Source: Bacillota bacterium (GTDB taxonomy: Bacteria; Bacillota; Sulfobacillia; JAJZYS01; JAJYTV01). From it: 13,199 bases of DNA. Where the stretch lies: NCBI GenBank assembly GCA_021806845.1, contig JAKAPV010000057.1, positions 1 to 13,199 on the forward strand. The letters are read 5' to 3'. The translations under genes were made by a program, and so were the position numbers. Position 1 is the first letter of the stretch. Every line of letters starts with the position of its first letter. The notes below the pieces were generated by a model. That model searched no databases. It saw nothing but the letters and a program-made list of their open reading frames with translations, and had not been told where the DNA came from. Shown here in pieces: positions 6,844 through 12,965 of this stretch.

Positions 6844-7314
6844 TCATTTTGTGTACTTGTCGGCCACGCTGGATGCCCCGAACGAGTCCGGCTTGATCTT
6901 GGCGTCGAATCCGCTGCCTGAGACCATCCCTACAATTTCCCGGATCAGATCGCGCGTATCGCCGTTCTGGCCGATGTCCAGGTGGATTTCGATGTTGAAT
7001 CCCTGGTAACCGCGGCGGGACAGCATCTCTGTCAGTTTGCTGGCGACGCCCAGGCTGAAGGAGGTTTCCAGAAGGATACGCTGGCGCAGCGTCGCAACGC
7101 GGCGCTGCGCCTGGCGGTAATAGTAGTATCTGGCGCCCTTGCCGAGGCGATGTATGATGATCGCCGTGACGTAGGTGACTTCGTCGCGCGCCTGCGAGTC
7201 GGTGCCGATGATGAGCTTGTGCTGGGCCTGGGGATCCTCACGGATGAAGGTGACGATGTCCGAGAACACCTGGTCGAGGTCCATCACACCGTGTGACGGG
7301 CTGCGGAACAGCAC
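6844..7314 (-). CDS. YkuK family (DUF458) RNase H-like protein
   Basis: A 156-residue protein of the YkuK/DUF458 family, found mainly in spore-forming Bacillota; its function is unknown, although the fold is predicted to be RNase H-like. Recognisable blocks are LFRSPSHG at the N-terminus (2-9), KLIIGTDSQ (33-41), IHRLGKGARYYYYR (54-67), HLDIGQNGDTR (111-121) and the C-terminal signature KIKPDSFGASSVADKYTK (139-156). Acidic residues Asp39, Glu83, Asp113 and Asp143 could form an RNase H-like metal site; that is inference. The GTG start at 7314 is supported by GGAGGAG just upstream and by family-typical residues immediately after it. It begins 26 nt after the rsmA stop, so it is probably translated from the rsmA transcript. 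In Bacillus the place between ksgA and veg is held by yabG instead. Confidence 0.9.
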   Translation of the reverse strand: MLFRSPSHGVMDLDQVFSDIVTFIREDPQAQHKLIIGTDSQARDEVTYVTAIIIHRLGKGARYYYYRQAQRRVATLRQRILLETSFSLGVASKLTEMLSRRGYQGFNIEIHLDIGQNGDTRDLIREIVGMVSGSGFDAKIKPDSFGASSVADKYTK

Positions 7315-7340
7315 CGCTCATCCTCCTCCAGAGGCCCTTC

Positions 7341-8177
7341 CTACCGCTCTTGCAATGCGCCAAGGGCGGCGGCAAGCCTGTCAAACTCGGCAAGTGAGAG
7401 GGTCTCGCCGCGCCGTGCGGGATCGATGCCCGCCTCTACAAGCGCCCTGCGGCCGACCTCCCGTCTGGTCCCGAGGCCTTCCTCGAGCGCCCTCTCCATC
7501 ATCTTGCGGCGGTATCCGAAGGCGGCCTGTACGACCGGCCGGATCTGTGGCCAGGAGGACAGGGTCGCAGCCTTGCGCGCCCGCAGCCGGATCACGCGCG
7601 AGCCGACCTGCGGGGGCGGGTAGAAGAGCCCCGCGCCGACGCGGGCGACGGTGTCGATCTCTGCAGCATACTCGCGCAGGACGCTCAGCGCACCGCGCTG
7701 CGGCGTTCCCGGCCCCGCGCTGAGCCGCTCCGCGACCTCGCTCTGCAGCATCAGCACAGCGACGGTCGGCGCGGCCTCCAAAATGCGCACCACGAGCGCC
7801 GTGGAGATGTAGTAGGGCAGGTTCCCCACCAGTTTTCCCGCTGGGCCCAGCATGTCCGGCAGATCTGCCTCCAGCGCGTCGCCCTCGTACACCTGCAGCC
7901 GGCCTTTGAAGTGCTCGCGCAGAAAGCTCGCGAGCGCCCTGTCGATTTCGATGGCCCGCACGTCGCCGCACAGTTCGACAAGCCGCTGCGTAAGCGCACC
8001 CAAGCCTGGCCCGATCTCCACAACGCGATCGTCCGGCTGAAGATCGAGTGCATCCACGATGCGCTCACGGGCGTGGAAGTCCACCAGGAAATGCTGTCCG
8101 AGACGCTTTTGCGGACGCACGCCCAGTTCGTCGAGGATGCCCCGCACTACGCTCGGAGAAGTCAACTTCGGCTCCAT
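7341..8177 (-). CDS. rsmA: 16S rRNA (adenine(1518)-N6/adenine(1519)-N6)-dimethyltransferase
   Basis: RsmA (KsgA) dimethylates two adjacent adenines in the 3'-terminal hairpin of 16S rRNA, using SAM, late in 30S assembly. The 278-residue product has normal length and complete motifs: RLGQHFL (25-31), SAM motif I VVEIGPGLGALT (52-63), the acidic motif II EID (77-79), GDAL (99-102), the catalytic motif IV NLPYY (119-123), and FYPPPQVGSRVIRL (185-198). ATG 8177 agrees with the N-terminus of known homologues, which also have about 25 residues before LGQxFL. There is no Shine-Dalgarno before it. Instead a TACAAT box ends 7 nt upstream, so the mRNA may be leaderless. It is followed closely by the ykuK-family gene. 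The preceding gene ends in a strong terminator, so rsmA needs its own promoter. Confidence 0.97.
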   Translation of the reverse strand: MEPKLTSPSVVRGILDELGVRPQKRLGQHFLVDFHARERIVDALDLQPDDRVVEIGPGLGALTQRLVELCGDVRAIEIDRALASFLREHFKGRLQVYEGDALEADLPDMLGPAGKLVGNLPYYISTALVVRILEAAPTVAVLMLQSEVAERLSAGPGTPQRGALSVLREYAAEIDTVARVGAGLFYPPPQVGSRVIRLRARKAATLSSWPQIRPVVQAAFGYRRKMMERALEEGLGTRREVGRRALVEAGIDPARRGETLSLAEFDRLAAALGALQER

Positions 8178-8184
8178 CGCCCCA

Positions 8185-8212
8185 ATTGTAGCACGCGCTG
8201 CGTTCGCAACAA
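8185..8212 (-). promoter_or_regulatory. Candidate rsmA promoter placing transcription start at the ATG
   Basis: On the minus strand TACAAT (8185-8190; 5 of 6 consensus bases) lies 16 nt from a weak -35 TTGTTG (8207-8212), which overlaps the U-run of the preceding terminator. Only 7 nt separate the -10 box from the rsmA ATG, so start of transcription would fall at or next to the start codon. Confidence 0.5.
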
Positions 8213-8246
8213 AAAAGGTGCGGCCGCCCGCCAGGCGGGCAGCCGC
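8211..8246 (-). terminator. Strong intrinsic terminator after the 3D-domain gene
   Basis: Arms 8220-8232 and 8234-8246 pair along 13 positions (one G-U), leaving a minimal loop, and are followed on the minus strand by ACC and six U. It starts 19 nt after the stop of the 3D-domain gene and separates it from rsmA. Confidence 0.9.
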
Positions 8247-8264
8247 GTGTGTAGTTGGCCGTTG

Positions 8265-9080
8265 CTAGTTCGATGAGAGGATGTACACGGTGACCGGCTG
8301 ACGGCCGTAGTCGATGGCCTGTTGTCCGGTGTCGAAACAGAGGTCGATGCGGTTGCCGACGATGGCGCCGCCGGTGTCGGCCGCAACCCCGTAGCCATAG
8401 CCCGGAATGTACAGGCGGGTGCCCAGCGGGATCACGCTCGGGTCGACGGCGACCACCCCGTAGCGGGCCGGCACACCGGTGGCAGTCCGCCCGTTCGACC
8501 AACTGGGGTCGGCCCAGTAGGCGGTGGCGACCACGTTCACCGTCGCGACGACGCGGCCGAGGATCTGGCCGCGCGAGACCTGCGGCAGCTTGCCGCCGAT
8601 GGCGATGATCTCGTCCTGGGCCGGTTTGACCACCTGCTCACCAACCACGTCTTCGGCAACGAGCAGATTGTTCTCGTAGACGCGACGCACGGTTTCAATG
8701 GCCTGGCCCGGTACGCCAGCGCGGGATACGGCGTTCTGACCCAAGGCGAGCGTAGGGTCGATGACGGTCTGCACGTGATATGCGACCGGTACTGCGACGG
8801 TGTTGACGCGCACAGAGGCGAGAACAGTCTGGTTGTCTGCGCCGGAACTCCACAGTGCGGTGGAGTAGCCCGGAGCAGGGTCTGGCTGGTCGACGACGGC
8901 GTCAGTGGTGGGCAGCGGCAGTGCCTTGTGGTGGACGGCGCCCTGGTGGCGGTGCTGCGGCGCTTGCGCGGCCACAGTGCCTACGCCAGGGGTGCGGGCT
9001 GCGAAGCCCGCAAGCAGGAGCAGCAGCGCAAAGCTGAGGCCAGCCAGTACGCGCCATCCTGCTTTCCAAAGGTGCTGCAC
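8265..9080 (-). CDS. Exported G5 and 3D domain cell-wall protein (YabE/YocH-like)
   Basis: A 271-residue secreted or membrane-anchored protein. It has an N-terminal hydrophobic segment (about 11-28; LAGLSFALLLLLAGFAA), a low-complexity linker (40-80), a G5 domain (about 85-165; IETVRRVYENNLLVAEDVV) and a C-terminal 3D domain (about 180-270). The three conserved aspartates that name the 3D domain are visible: AVDPSVIPLGTRLYI (Asp213), ADTGG (Asp235) and NRIDLCFDT (Asp246). Related proteins act on or bind peptidoglycan (YabE, YocH, Rpf-like muralytic enzymes), using a double-psi beta-barrel like MltA. Compared with B. subtilis YabE it is short, lacking the repeated DUF348 region. The start is GTG 9080, 5 nt after a perfect AAGGAGGT. 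It has its own promoter, a hairpin in the 5' UTR and a strong terminator, so it is a single-gene unit. Location next to tatD and rsmA matches yabE. Confidence 0.9.
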   Translation of the reverse strand: MQHLWKAGWRVLAGLSFALLLLLAGFAARTPGVGTVAAQAPQHRHQGAVHHKALPLPTTDAVVDQPDPAPGYSTALWSSGADNQTVLASVRVNTVAVPVAYHVQTVIDPTLALGQNAVSRAGVPGQAIETVRRVYENNLLVAEDVVGEQVVKPAQDEIIAIGGKLPQVSRGQILGRVVATVNVVATAYWADPSWSNGRTATGVPARYGVVAVDPSVIPLGTRLYIPGYGYGVAADTGGAIVGNRIDLCFDTGQQAIDYGRQPVTVYILSSN

Positions 9081-9095
9081 GTGATACCTCCTTCT

Positions 9096-9129
9096 TCCTA
9101 CAACTTTCCAGACCGCGGAAGTTGTAGGA
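9096..9129 (-). promoter_or_regulatory. Stem-loop at the predicted 5' end of the 3D-domain mRNA
   Basis: Arms 9096-9109 and 9117-9129 (minus strand TCCTACAACTTCC and GGAAAGTTGTAGGA) pair over 13 positions with a single bulge around a 7-nt loop. It lies 3 nt upstream of the AAGGAGGT ribosome binding site, and the promoter predicts transcription starting at about its first base. A purine tract instead of U follows, so it is not a terminator. Likely roles are 5'-end mRNA stabilisation or regulation. Confidence 0.7.
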
Positions 9130-9136
9130 CTGCCGT

Positions 9137-9166
9137 ATCATATCACCTACTTCCCGAATGGTTCAA
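9137..9166 (-). promoter_or_regulatory. Promoter of the 3D-domain gene
   Basis: On the minus strand TTGAAC (9161-9166), an 18-nt spacer and TATGAT (9137-9142) resemble a sigma-A promoter, 56 nt before the GTG start. Transcription would begin near 9130, at the base of the following stem-loop. Confidence 0.65.
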
Positions 9167-9205
9167 ACGGTTATGTCGAGAAATTCCTCTTTCCTTAGCG
9201 ATCCC

Positions 9206-9973
9206 TTAGGAAAGCTGGAAGACCGAAACGGCGTTCGAAAAGGCAATCTCCGACAGTTGCTCGGGAGCTTCGCCGCGCGTGTTTGCGAGCGCTATCAAGG
9301 TTTCCCGGACATAAGCGGGCTCGTTCCGCTTGCCGCGAAATGGCACGGGCGCTAGGTATGGGCTATCAGTTTCTACCAAAAGCTTTTCGGCAGGGACGAG
9401 CGCCGCGAGACGGCGCAGTTCGTCGTTCTTCTTGAAGGTCAGAGGGCCGGCGAACGAGATGTAGGCCCCGCGCCGCAGACCCTCCGAAAGGAGCTCGCCG
9501 TCGCCGGCGAAGCAGTGGAATACGGCCGTCACGTCAGGGAAATCGTCCATCACCGGAAGGATCCGCAGGCCGCTCTCGCGCTGGTGGAGCACGACCGGGA
9601 GCCCCAGCCGGCGGGCGATCTCGAACTGGCGGCGGAGGAGCCAGTCCTGCCGCTCGGGCAGGGCTGGCTCCTCACCGTGGAAGTCGAGTCCGATCTCGCC
9701 GATCGCGCGGCACAGAGGATGCTCCGCCAGAGCGGCGATCTCTGAGATCTCCATCTCGCCGCAGCGGCCCGCCTCGTAAGGGTGCAGGCCGACTGCGGCG
9801 ACGAGGCCGGGAAAGCGGGCAGCGAGGGCGATGGCCTCGGCCGACGACGGTACGTCGTAGCCGACCACGACGATGTGGGAGACGCCGGCCGCTCTGGCTC
9901 TCTCGACGACCTCCGCCGCCTCCGGCAAGAGGTCTTCGTGGTTCAGGTGGGCGTGCGAGTCGACGATTCTCAC
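9206..9973 (-). CDS. tatD: TatD family metal-dependent DNase
   Basis: A 255-residue TIM-barrel hydrolase of the TatD (YabD/YcfH) family; characterised members are metal-dependent 3'-5' nucleases acting on DNA, and some act on RNA. All expected metal ligands are visible: DSHAHL (His7, His9), GEIGLDFH (Glu93), VVLHQRE (His130), FHCFAG (His153) and ETDSPYL (Asp203). The GTG start at 9973 overlaps the metG stop codon by 4 nt (GTGA), which indicates translational coupling to methionyl-tRNA synthetase, and both are under the T-box leader. The metG-tatD pairing is common in bacteria, with no clear functional link. After the stop at 9206 only an imperfect 7-bp hairpin without U-tract is seen, so some read-through into the next gene is possible. 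Confidence 0.95.
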   Translation of the reverse strand: MRIVDSHAHLNHEDLLPEAAEVVERARAAGVSHIVVVGYDVPSSAEAIALAARFPGLVAAVGLHPYEAGRCGEMEISEIAALAEHPLCRAIGEIGLDFHGEEPALPERQDWLLRRQFEIARRLGLPVVLHQRESGLRILPVMDDFPDVTAVFHCFAGDGELLSEGLRRGAYISFAGPLTFKKNDELRRLAALVPAEKLLVETDSPYLAPVPFRGKRNEPAYVRETLIALANTRGEAPEQLSEIAFSNAVSVFQLS

Positions 9974-11850
9974 TTGATCCGCGTCCCCGGCGGCAGCGGC
10001 TCGCGCGGAGAGACGATCTGAAGGCCCTCCTCGGTCTTGCCCGCGAGAATCATGCCGCGCGAGACGATGCCCCGGATCTTCGCCGGCTGGAGGTTTGCCA
10101 CGATCACGACCTGGGTTCCTGGCAGCGCCTCCGGCTGGTAGTACTCCGCGATGCCGGAGACGATGGTGCGGGGCTCGGACTCGCCGAGGTCCACCGTCAA
10201 TTCAAGAAGCCGGTCCGCACCCTTCACTTTGCTTGCTGCGAGGATCGTACCGACGCGCAGATCCACCCGACCAAAGTCGTCGATCGTAACTTCCGGCGTT
10301 GCCGGAGACGCGGCGGCGGGCTCGGCCGCTTGTGCAGCACTTTCCGTGTCGATCCGCGGGAAAATCGGCTCCCCGCGCTGGATCCTGGTCCCCGGGCGCA
10401 GGCCGCCCCAGGCGGCGTCGGCCAGTCTGGAGGCATCGGCGCTGTCCAGCCCAAGCTGCCGGTAGATGGCGTGCGGCGCGTCCACCAGGAAGGGTCGGAG
10501 CAGCACCGCAACGATCCGCAGGCTCTCTGCGAGGTCATAGAGCACGCCGTTCAGGCGCGGGTCGCCGGTCCGGTTGAGCTGCCACGGAGCAGACTCCTCG
10601 ATGTACTTGTTGGCTCGGCGCACGAGCTCGAACACCGCGCTGACGCCGTCCGACACCTGCAGGCGGTCGAGGCTCTGGGTTGCCTTCTTCACGCACTCCT
10701 CCGCTGTCGCCCTCAGCTCGCTCTGGCCCGACGGGGAAGGCACGACCCCGTCCGTGAAGCGCTCGATCATCGCCGTCGTACGGGAGAGGAGGTTGCCGAG
10801 GTCGTTGGCGAGGTCGACGTTCGTCCGCAGGATCAGGGCCTCCTCGGTGTAGTTGCCGTCCGCGCCGAACGGCACCTCCCTCAGGAGGTAGTACCGCACG
10901 GCGTCACGGCCGTAGCGCTGCACGAGCTGGCGAGGGTCGATCACGTTGCCTCGCGATTTCGACATCTTCTGCTCGCCGAGCAGAAGCCACCCGTGGCCGT
11001 ACACGACGCGCGGCAGCGGGAGGCCGAGGGCGAGCAGAATCGCGGGCCAGATGATCGCGTGGAAACGCACGATCTCCTTGCCGACCAGGTGGACGTCCGC
11101 CGGCCAGAACCTGGCGAAGCGCTGCTCATCCTGCAGATAGCCGCAGGCCGTGATGTAGTTCGTCAAGGCGTCGATCCAGACGTAGGCGATGTGGCGCGGG
11201 TCCTGGGGCAAAGGGATGCCCCAGCGAAAGCTCGTGCGGGAGACCGAAATGTCCTCGAGGCCCTGCTTGATGAAGGAGATCATCTCGTTGCGCCGGGAGC
11301 TGGGCTGGATGAACCCCGGATTCGCTTCGATGTAGTCGAGCAGCGGCTGGGCGTAGCGCGAGAGGCGGAAGAAGTAGCTCTCCTCGTTGAGCCGCGAGAC
11401 CGGCCCGCCGCAGGACGGGCAGTTGCCGTCGACGAGCTTGCCCTCGACCCAGAACGACTCGCACGGCGTGCAGTACCAGCCCTCGTACTGCGAGAGGTAG
11501 ATGTCGCCGGACGCCTCGAGCTTCTTGAAGATCTCCTGCACGACGCGCTCGTGGCGGGGCTCCGTCGTGCGAATGAAGTCGTCATAGGAAATCTGCAGGA
11601 GCTGCCACAGATCGCGGATATCCGACACGATCTCATCGACGTAGGCGATCGGTGCCTTACCGGCCTTGGCCGCCCTCTCCTCGATCTTCTGGCCATGCTC
11701 GTCCGTGCCGGTGACGAAGAAGACGTCCTCTCCGCGCAGCCGGTGGTAGCGGGCAAGCGCGTCCGCGGCCACCGTCGTGTACGCATGGCCGATGTGCAGG
11801 CGGTCGTTCGGATAATAGATGGGGGTCGTGACGGTGAAGCGTTCGGCCAA
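9970..11850 (-). CDS. metG: Methionyl-tRNA synthetase with C-terminal tRNA-binding domain
   Basis: A class I aminoacyl-tRNA synthetase that charges tRNA-Met, including initiator tRNA, in the cytoplasm. Using the TTG start at 11850, the protein has 626 residues. Landmarks are TPIYYPNDRLHIGH with the HIGH signature (19-22), a four-cysteine zinc knuckle (YCTPC and CPSC; Cys127, 130, 144, 147), AYVWIDALTNY, the KMSKS loop (295-299), the anticodon-binding helical domain (about 345-500), an Ala/Pro-rich linker, and a Trbp111-like OB-fold tRNA-binding domain (about 521-626; FGRVDLRVGTI) used for dimerisation. The TTG is chosen because GGAGGG lies 7 nt upstream and the homologous N-terminus begins there. 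Longer in-frame readings up to 12009 would translate the T-box leader and terminator and are rejected. tatD overlaps its stop codon. Confidence 0.96.
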   Translation of the reverse strand: MAERFTVTTPIYYPNDRLHIGHAYTTVAADALARYHRLRGEDVFFVTGTDEHGQKIEERAAKAGKAPIAYVDEIVSDIRDLWQLLQISYDDFIRTTEPRHERVVQEIFKKLEASGDIYLSQYEGWYCTPCESFWVEGKLVDGNCPSCGGPVSRLNEESYFFRLSRYAQPLLDYIEANPGFIQPSSRRNEMISFIKQGLEDISVSRTSFRWGIPLPQDPRHIAYVWIDALTNYITACGYLQDEQRFARFWPADVHLVGKEIVRFHAIIWPAILLALGLPLPRVVYGHGWLLLGEQKMSKSRGNVIDPRQLVQRYGRDAVRYYLLREVPFGADGNYTEEALILRTNVDLANDLGNLLSRTTAMIERFTDGVVPSPSGQSELRATAEECVKKATQSLDRLQVSDGVSAVFELVRRANKYIEESAPWQLNRTGDPRLNGVLYDLAESLRIVAVLLRPFLVDAPHAIYRQLGLDSADASRLADAAWGGLRPGTRIQRGEPIFPRIDTESAAQAAEPAAASPATPEVTIDDFGRVDLRVGTILAASKVKGADRLLELTVDLGESEPRTIVSGIAEYYQPEALPGTQVVIVANLQPAKIRGIVSRGMILAGKTEEGLQIVSPREPLPPGTRIK

Positions 11851-11879
11851 GCCTGAGCCCTCCCTGCTTAATGGATGGA

Positions 11880-11913
11880 AAAGAAAACACCGCCACCCCA
11901 AAAGGGGCGACGG
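11880..11913 (-). terminator. Regulated terminator of the metG T-box
   Basis: A 10-bp stem, including two G-U pairs, forms between plus-strand 11890-11899 and 11904-11913 with a UUUU loop, followed on the minus strand by a U-rich tail (GTTTTCTTTTCC). Its 5' arm overlaps the 3' half of the T-box antiterminator, so the two structures exclude one another. Confidence 0.93.
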
Positions 11914-12119
11914 GGTCGCGGTACCACCCTCGTTCTCCAGCCGCGAAGGCCAGCTGGACTCTCGCCGATCACGGTGGCGCCGGCACAGTCTACTGCCCGA
12001 AGGGTTCAACCGTGCACTCCGGAGTCATCACACTGCGCACCGCCCGCCGGCTTCCACCGCCCCGGCTCGCTCTTCGGCAGCTCTTGCGCCTGTGCACTCC
12101 ATCGTCGCGTTTGCTTTAT
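11880..12119 (-). promoter_or_regulatory. T-box riboswitch leader of metG (methionine specifier)
   Basis: A tRNA-sensing leader RNA on the minus strand that raises metG-tatD transcription when tRNA-Met is uncharged. The invariant T-box motif AGGGTGGTACCGCG is at 11917-11930; its UGGU can pair with the ACCA end of tRNA. Stem I runs from about 12100 to 12021: its base pairs GGAG with CTCC, its apical part shows the conserved GAGCC...GGTGGAAGCC pattern, and the specifier ATG is at 12026-12028, followed by the usual purine. A CCGTGATC...GAGAGTCC segment (about 11959-11977) resembles the conserved stem II/III element. The antiterminator would use the same CCCCGUC bases as the terminator, giving the switch. 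The AUG specifier agrees with the gene downstream. The remaining sequence up to the TTG start at 11850 holds the ribosome binding site. Confidence 0.95.
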
Positions 12120-12125
12120 TGCCTT

Positions 12126-12154
12126 ACCTTAGCGGGCCGGGAAGCACTTGTCAA
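12126..12154 (-). promoter_or_regulatory. Promoter of the metG-tatD T-box transcript
   Basis: On the minus strand a perfect TTGACA (12149-12154), a 17-nt spacer and TAAGGT (12126-12131) place transcription start near 12119, just upstream of the T-box stem I. It lies 32 nt after the O-methyltransferase stop. Confidence 0.8.
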
Positions 12155-12186
12155 TTGCGCTCTGAGGCGTCCGGCCCGCCGCCGTC

Positions 12187-12858
12187 CTATTCCCCGGTGA
12201 CGAGCACGACGGCGAAGCCGTCGTACCCCTTGCTGCCCACGGTCTGCACGGCTGTGGCCTGTACACGCCGCTCCGTCGCGAGCATGTCCATGAATCTGCG
12301 CACGCCTTGCACGTGCGGATCGGCCGTCTGCTCGTCGGCCACCGCTCCGCCCCGCACGACGTTGTCGACGATGATCAGGCTGCCGCGTCGCGTGAGGCGC
12401 AGCGCCCAGGAGAAGTAGGTCGGGATGTTCGCCTTGTCCGCGTCAATGAACACGAGGTCGAACGGGCCGGCTCCCTCCTCGACCAGGTCACGCAGCGTGT
12501 CACGCGCGTCACCAAGCCGAATGTCGACAAGATCCGCAAGACCGGCGCGCTCGATGTTGCGCGCAGCGACGCCCGCGTGTTTATCGCTGGCCTCGAGCGT
12601 GATCAGCCTTCCATCCTTCGGCAGCGCTCGTGCAAGCCAGATGGTGCTGTATCCGCCGAGCGTCCCGACCTCCAGCACACTGCTGGCCCCGTGGATCCTC
12701 GCCAGCATGTGCAGCAGCTTGCCCTGGTTCGGAGCCACGTTGATTTGGGGCAGCCCCTGCGCCGCGCTGTCGGCAAGGGCGGCTGAAAGCGCCGCATCCT
12801 GCGGCACCAGGAGGTCTGTGATGTACTGGTCGACCGCGTACCACTGCTCCTCGGACAT
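12187..12858 (-). CDS. Class I SAM-dependent O-methyltransferase (Methyltransf_3 / CCoAOMT-like)
   Basis: A 223-residue cytoplasmic methyltransferase of the cation-dependent catechol/caffeoyl-CoA O-methyltransferase-like family (similar to B. subtilis YrrM). The substrate cannot be told from sequence. Visible are the SAM-binding motif LEVGTLGGYST (62-72), the acidic loop LEAS (88-91), FIDADK (137-142) with a metal-binding Asp, and VDNVVRGG (164-171) with the second Asp-Asn pair, so the divalent cation site looks intact. I place the start at ATG 12858, where the family-typical N-terminus begins; an in-frame ATG at 12915 would add 19 residues (MEDPSNKCSM...) without resemblance to the family, and both have poor ribosome binding sites. 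It is divergent from the ssb-like gene. No clear promoter or terminator is visible; the metG T-box promoter follows 32 nt after the stop. Confidence 0.88.
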   Translation of the reverse strand: MSEEQWYAVDQYITDLLVPQDAALSAALADSAAQGLPQINVAPNQGKLLHMLARIHGASSVLEVGTLGGYSTIWLARALPKDGRLITLEASDKHAGVAARNIERAGLADLVDIRLGDARDTLRDLVEEGAGPFDLVFIDADKANIPTYFSWALRLTRRGSLIIVDNVVRGGAVADEQTADPHVQGVRRFMDMLATERRVQATAVQTVGSKGYDGFAVVLVTGE

Positions 12859-12965
12859 GGGCACCCTGCCCCCCAAAGACCCTGCCATCGAACATTTGTT
12901 GGAAGGATCTTCCATGGCCCCGGTCGAATGGGGTCGTCAGATGTCGATGAAAGGGGATTTCCAGA

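Noticed and set aside
9189..9214. A 7-bp inverted repeat at the tatD stop codon, as a terminator.
   Set aside because: The stem is short with a 12-nt loop and no U-run follows, so I cannot support it as an intrinsic terminator.
11851..12009. An upstream in-frame extension of metG by 53 codons.
   Set aside because: It would translate the T-box antiterminator and terminator. The TTG at 11850 has a good SD and begins the conserved N-terminus.
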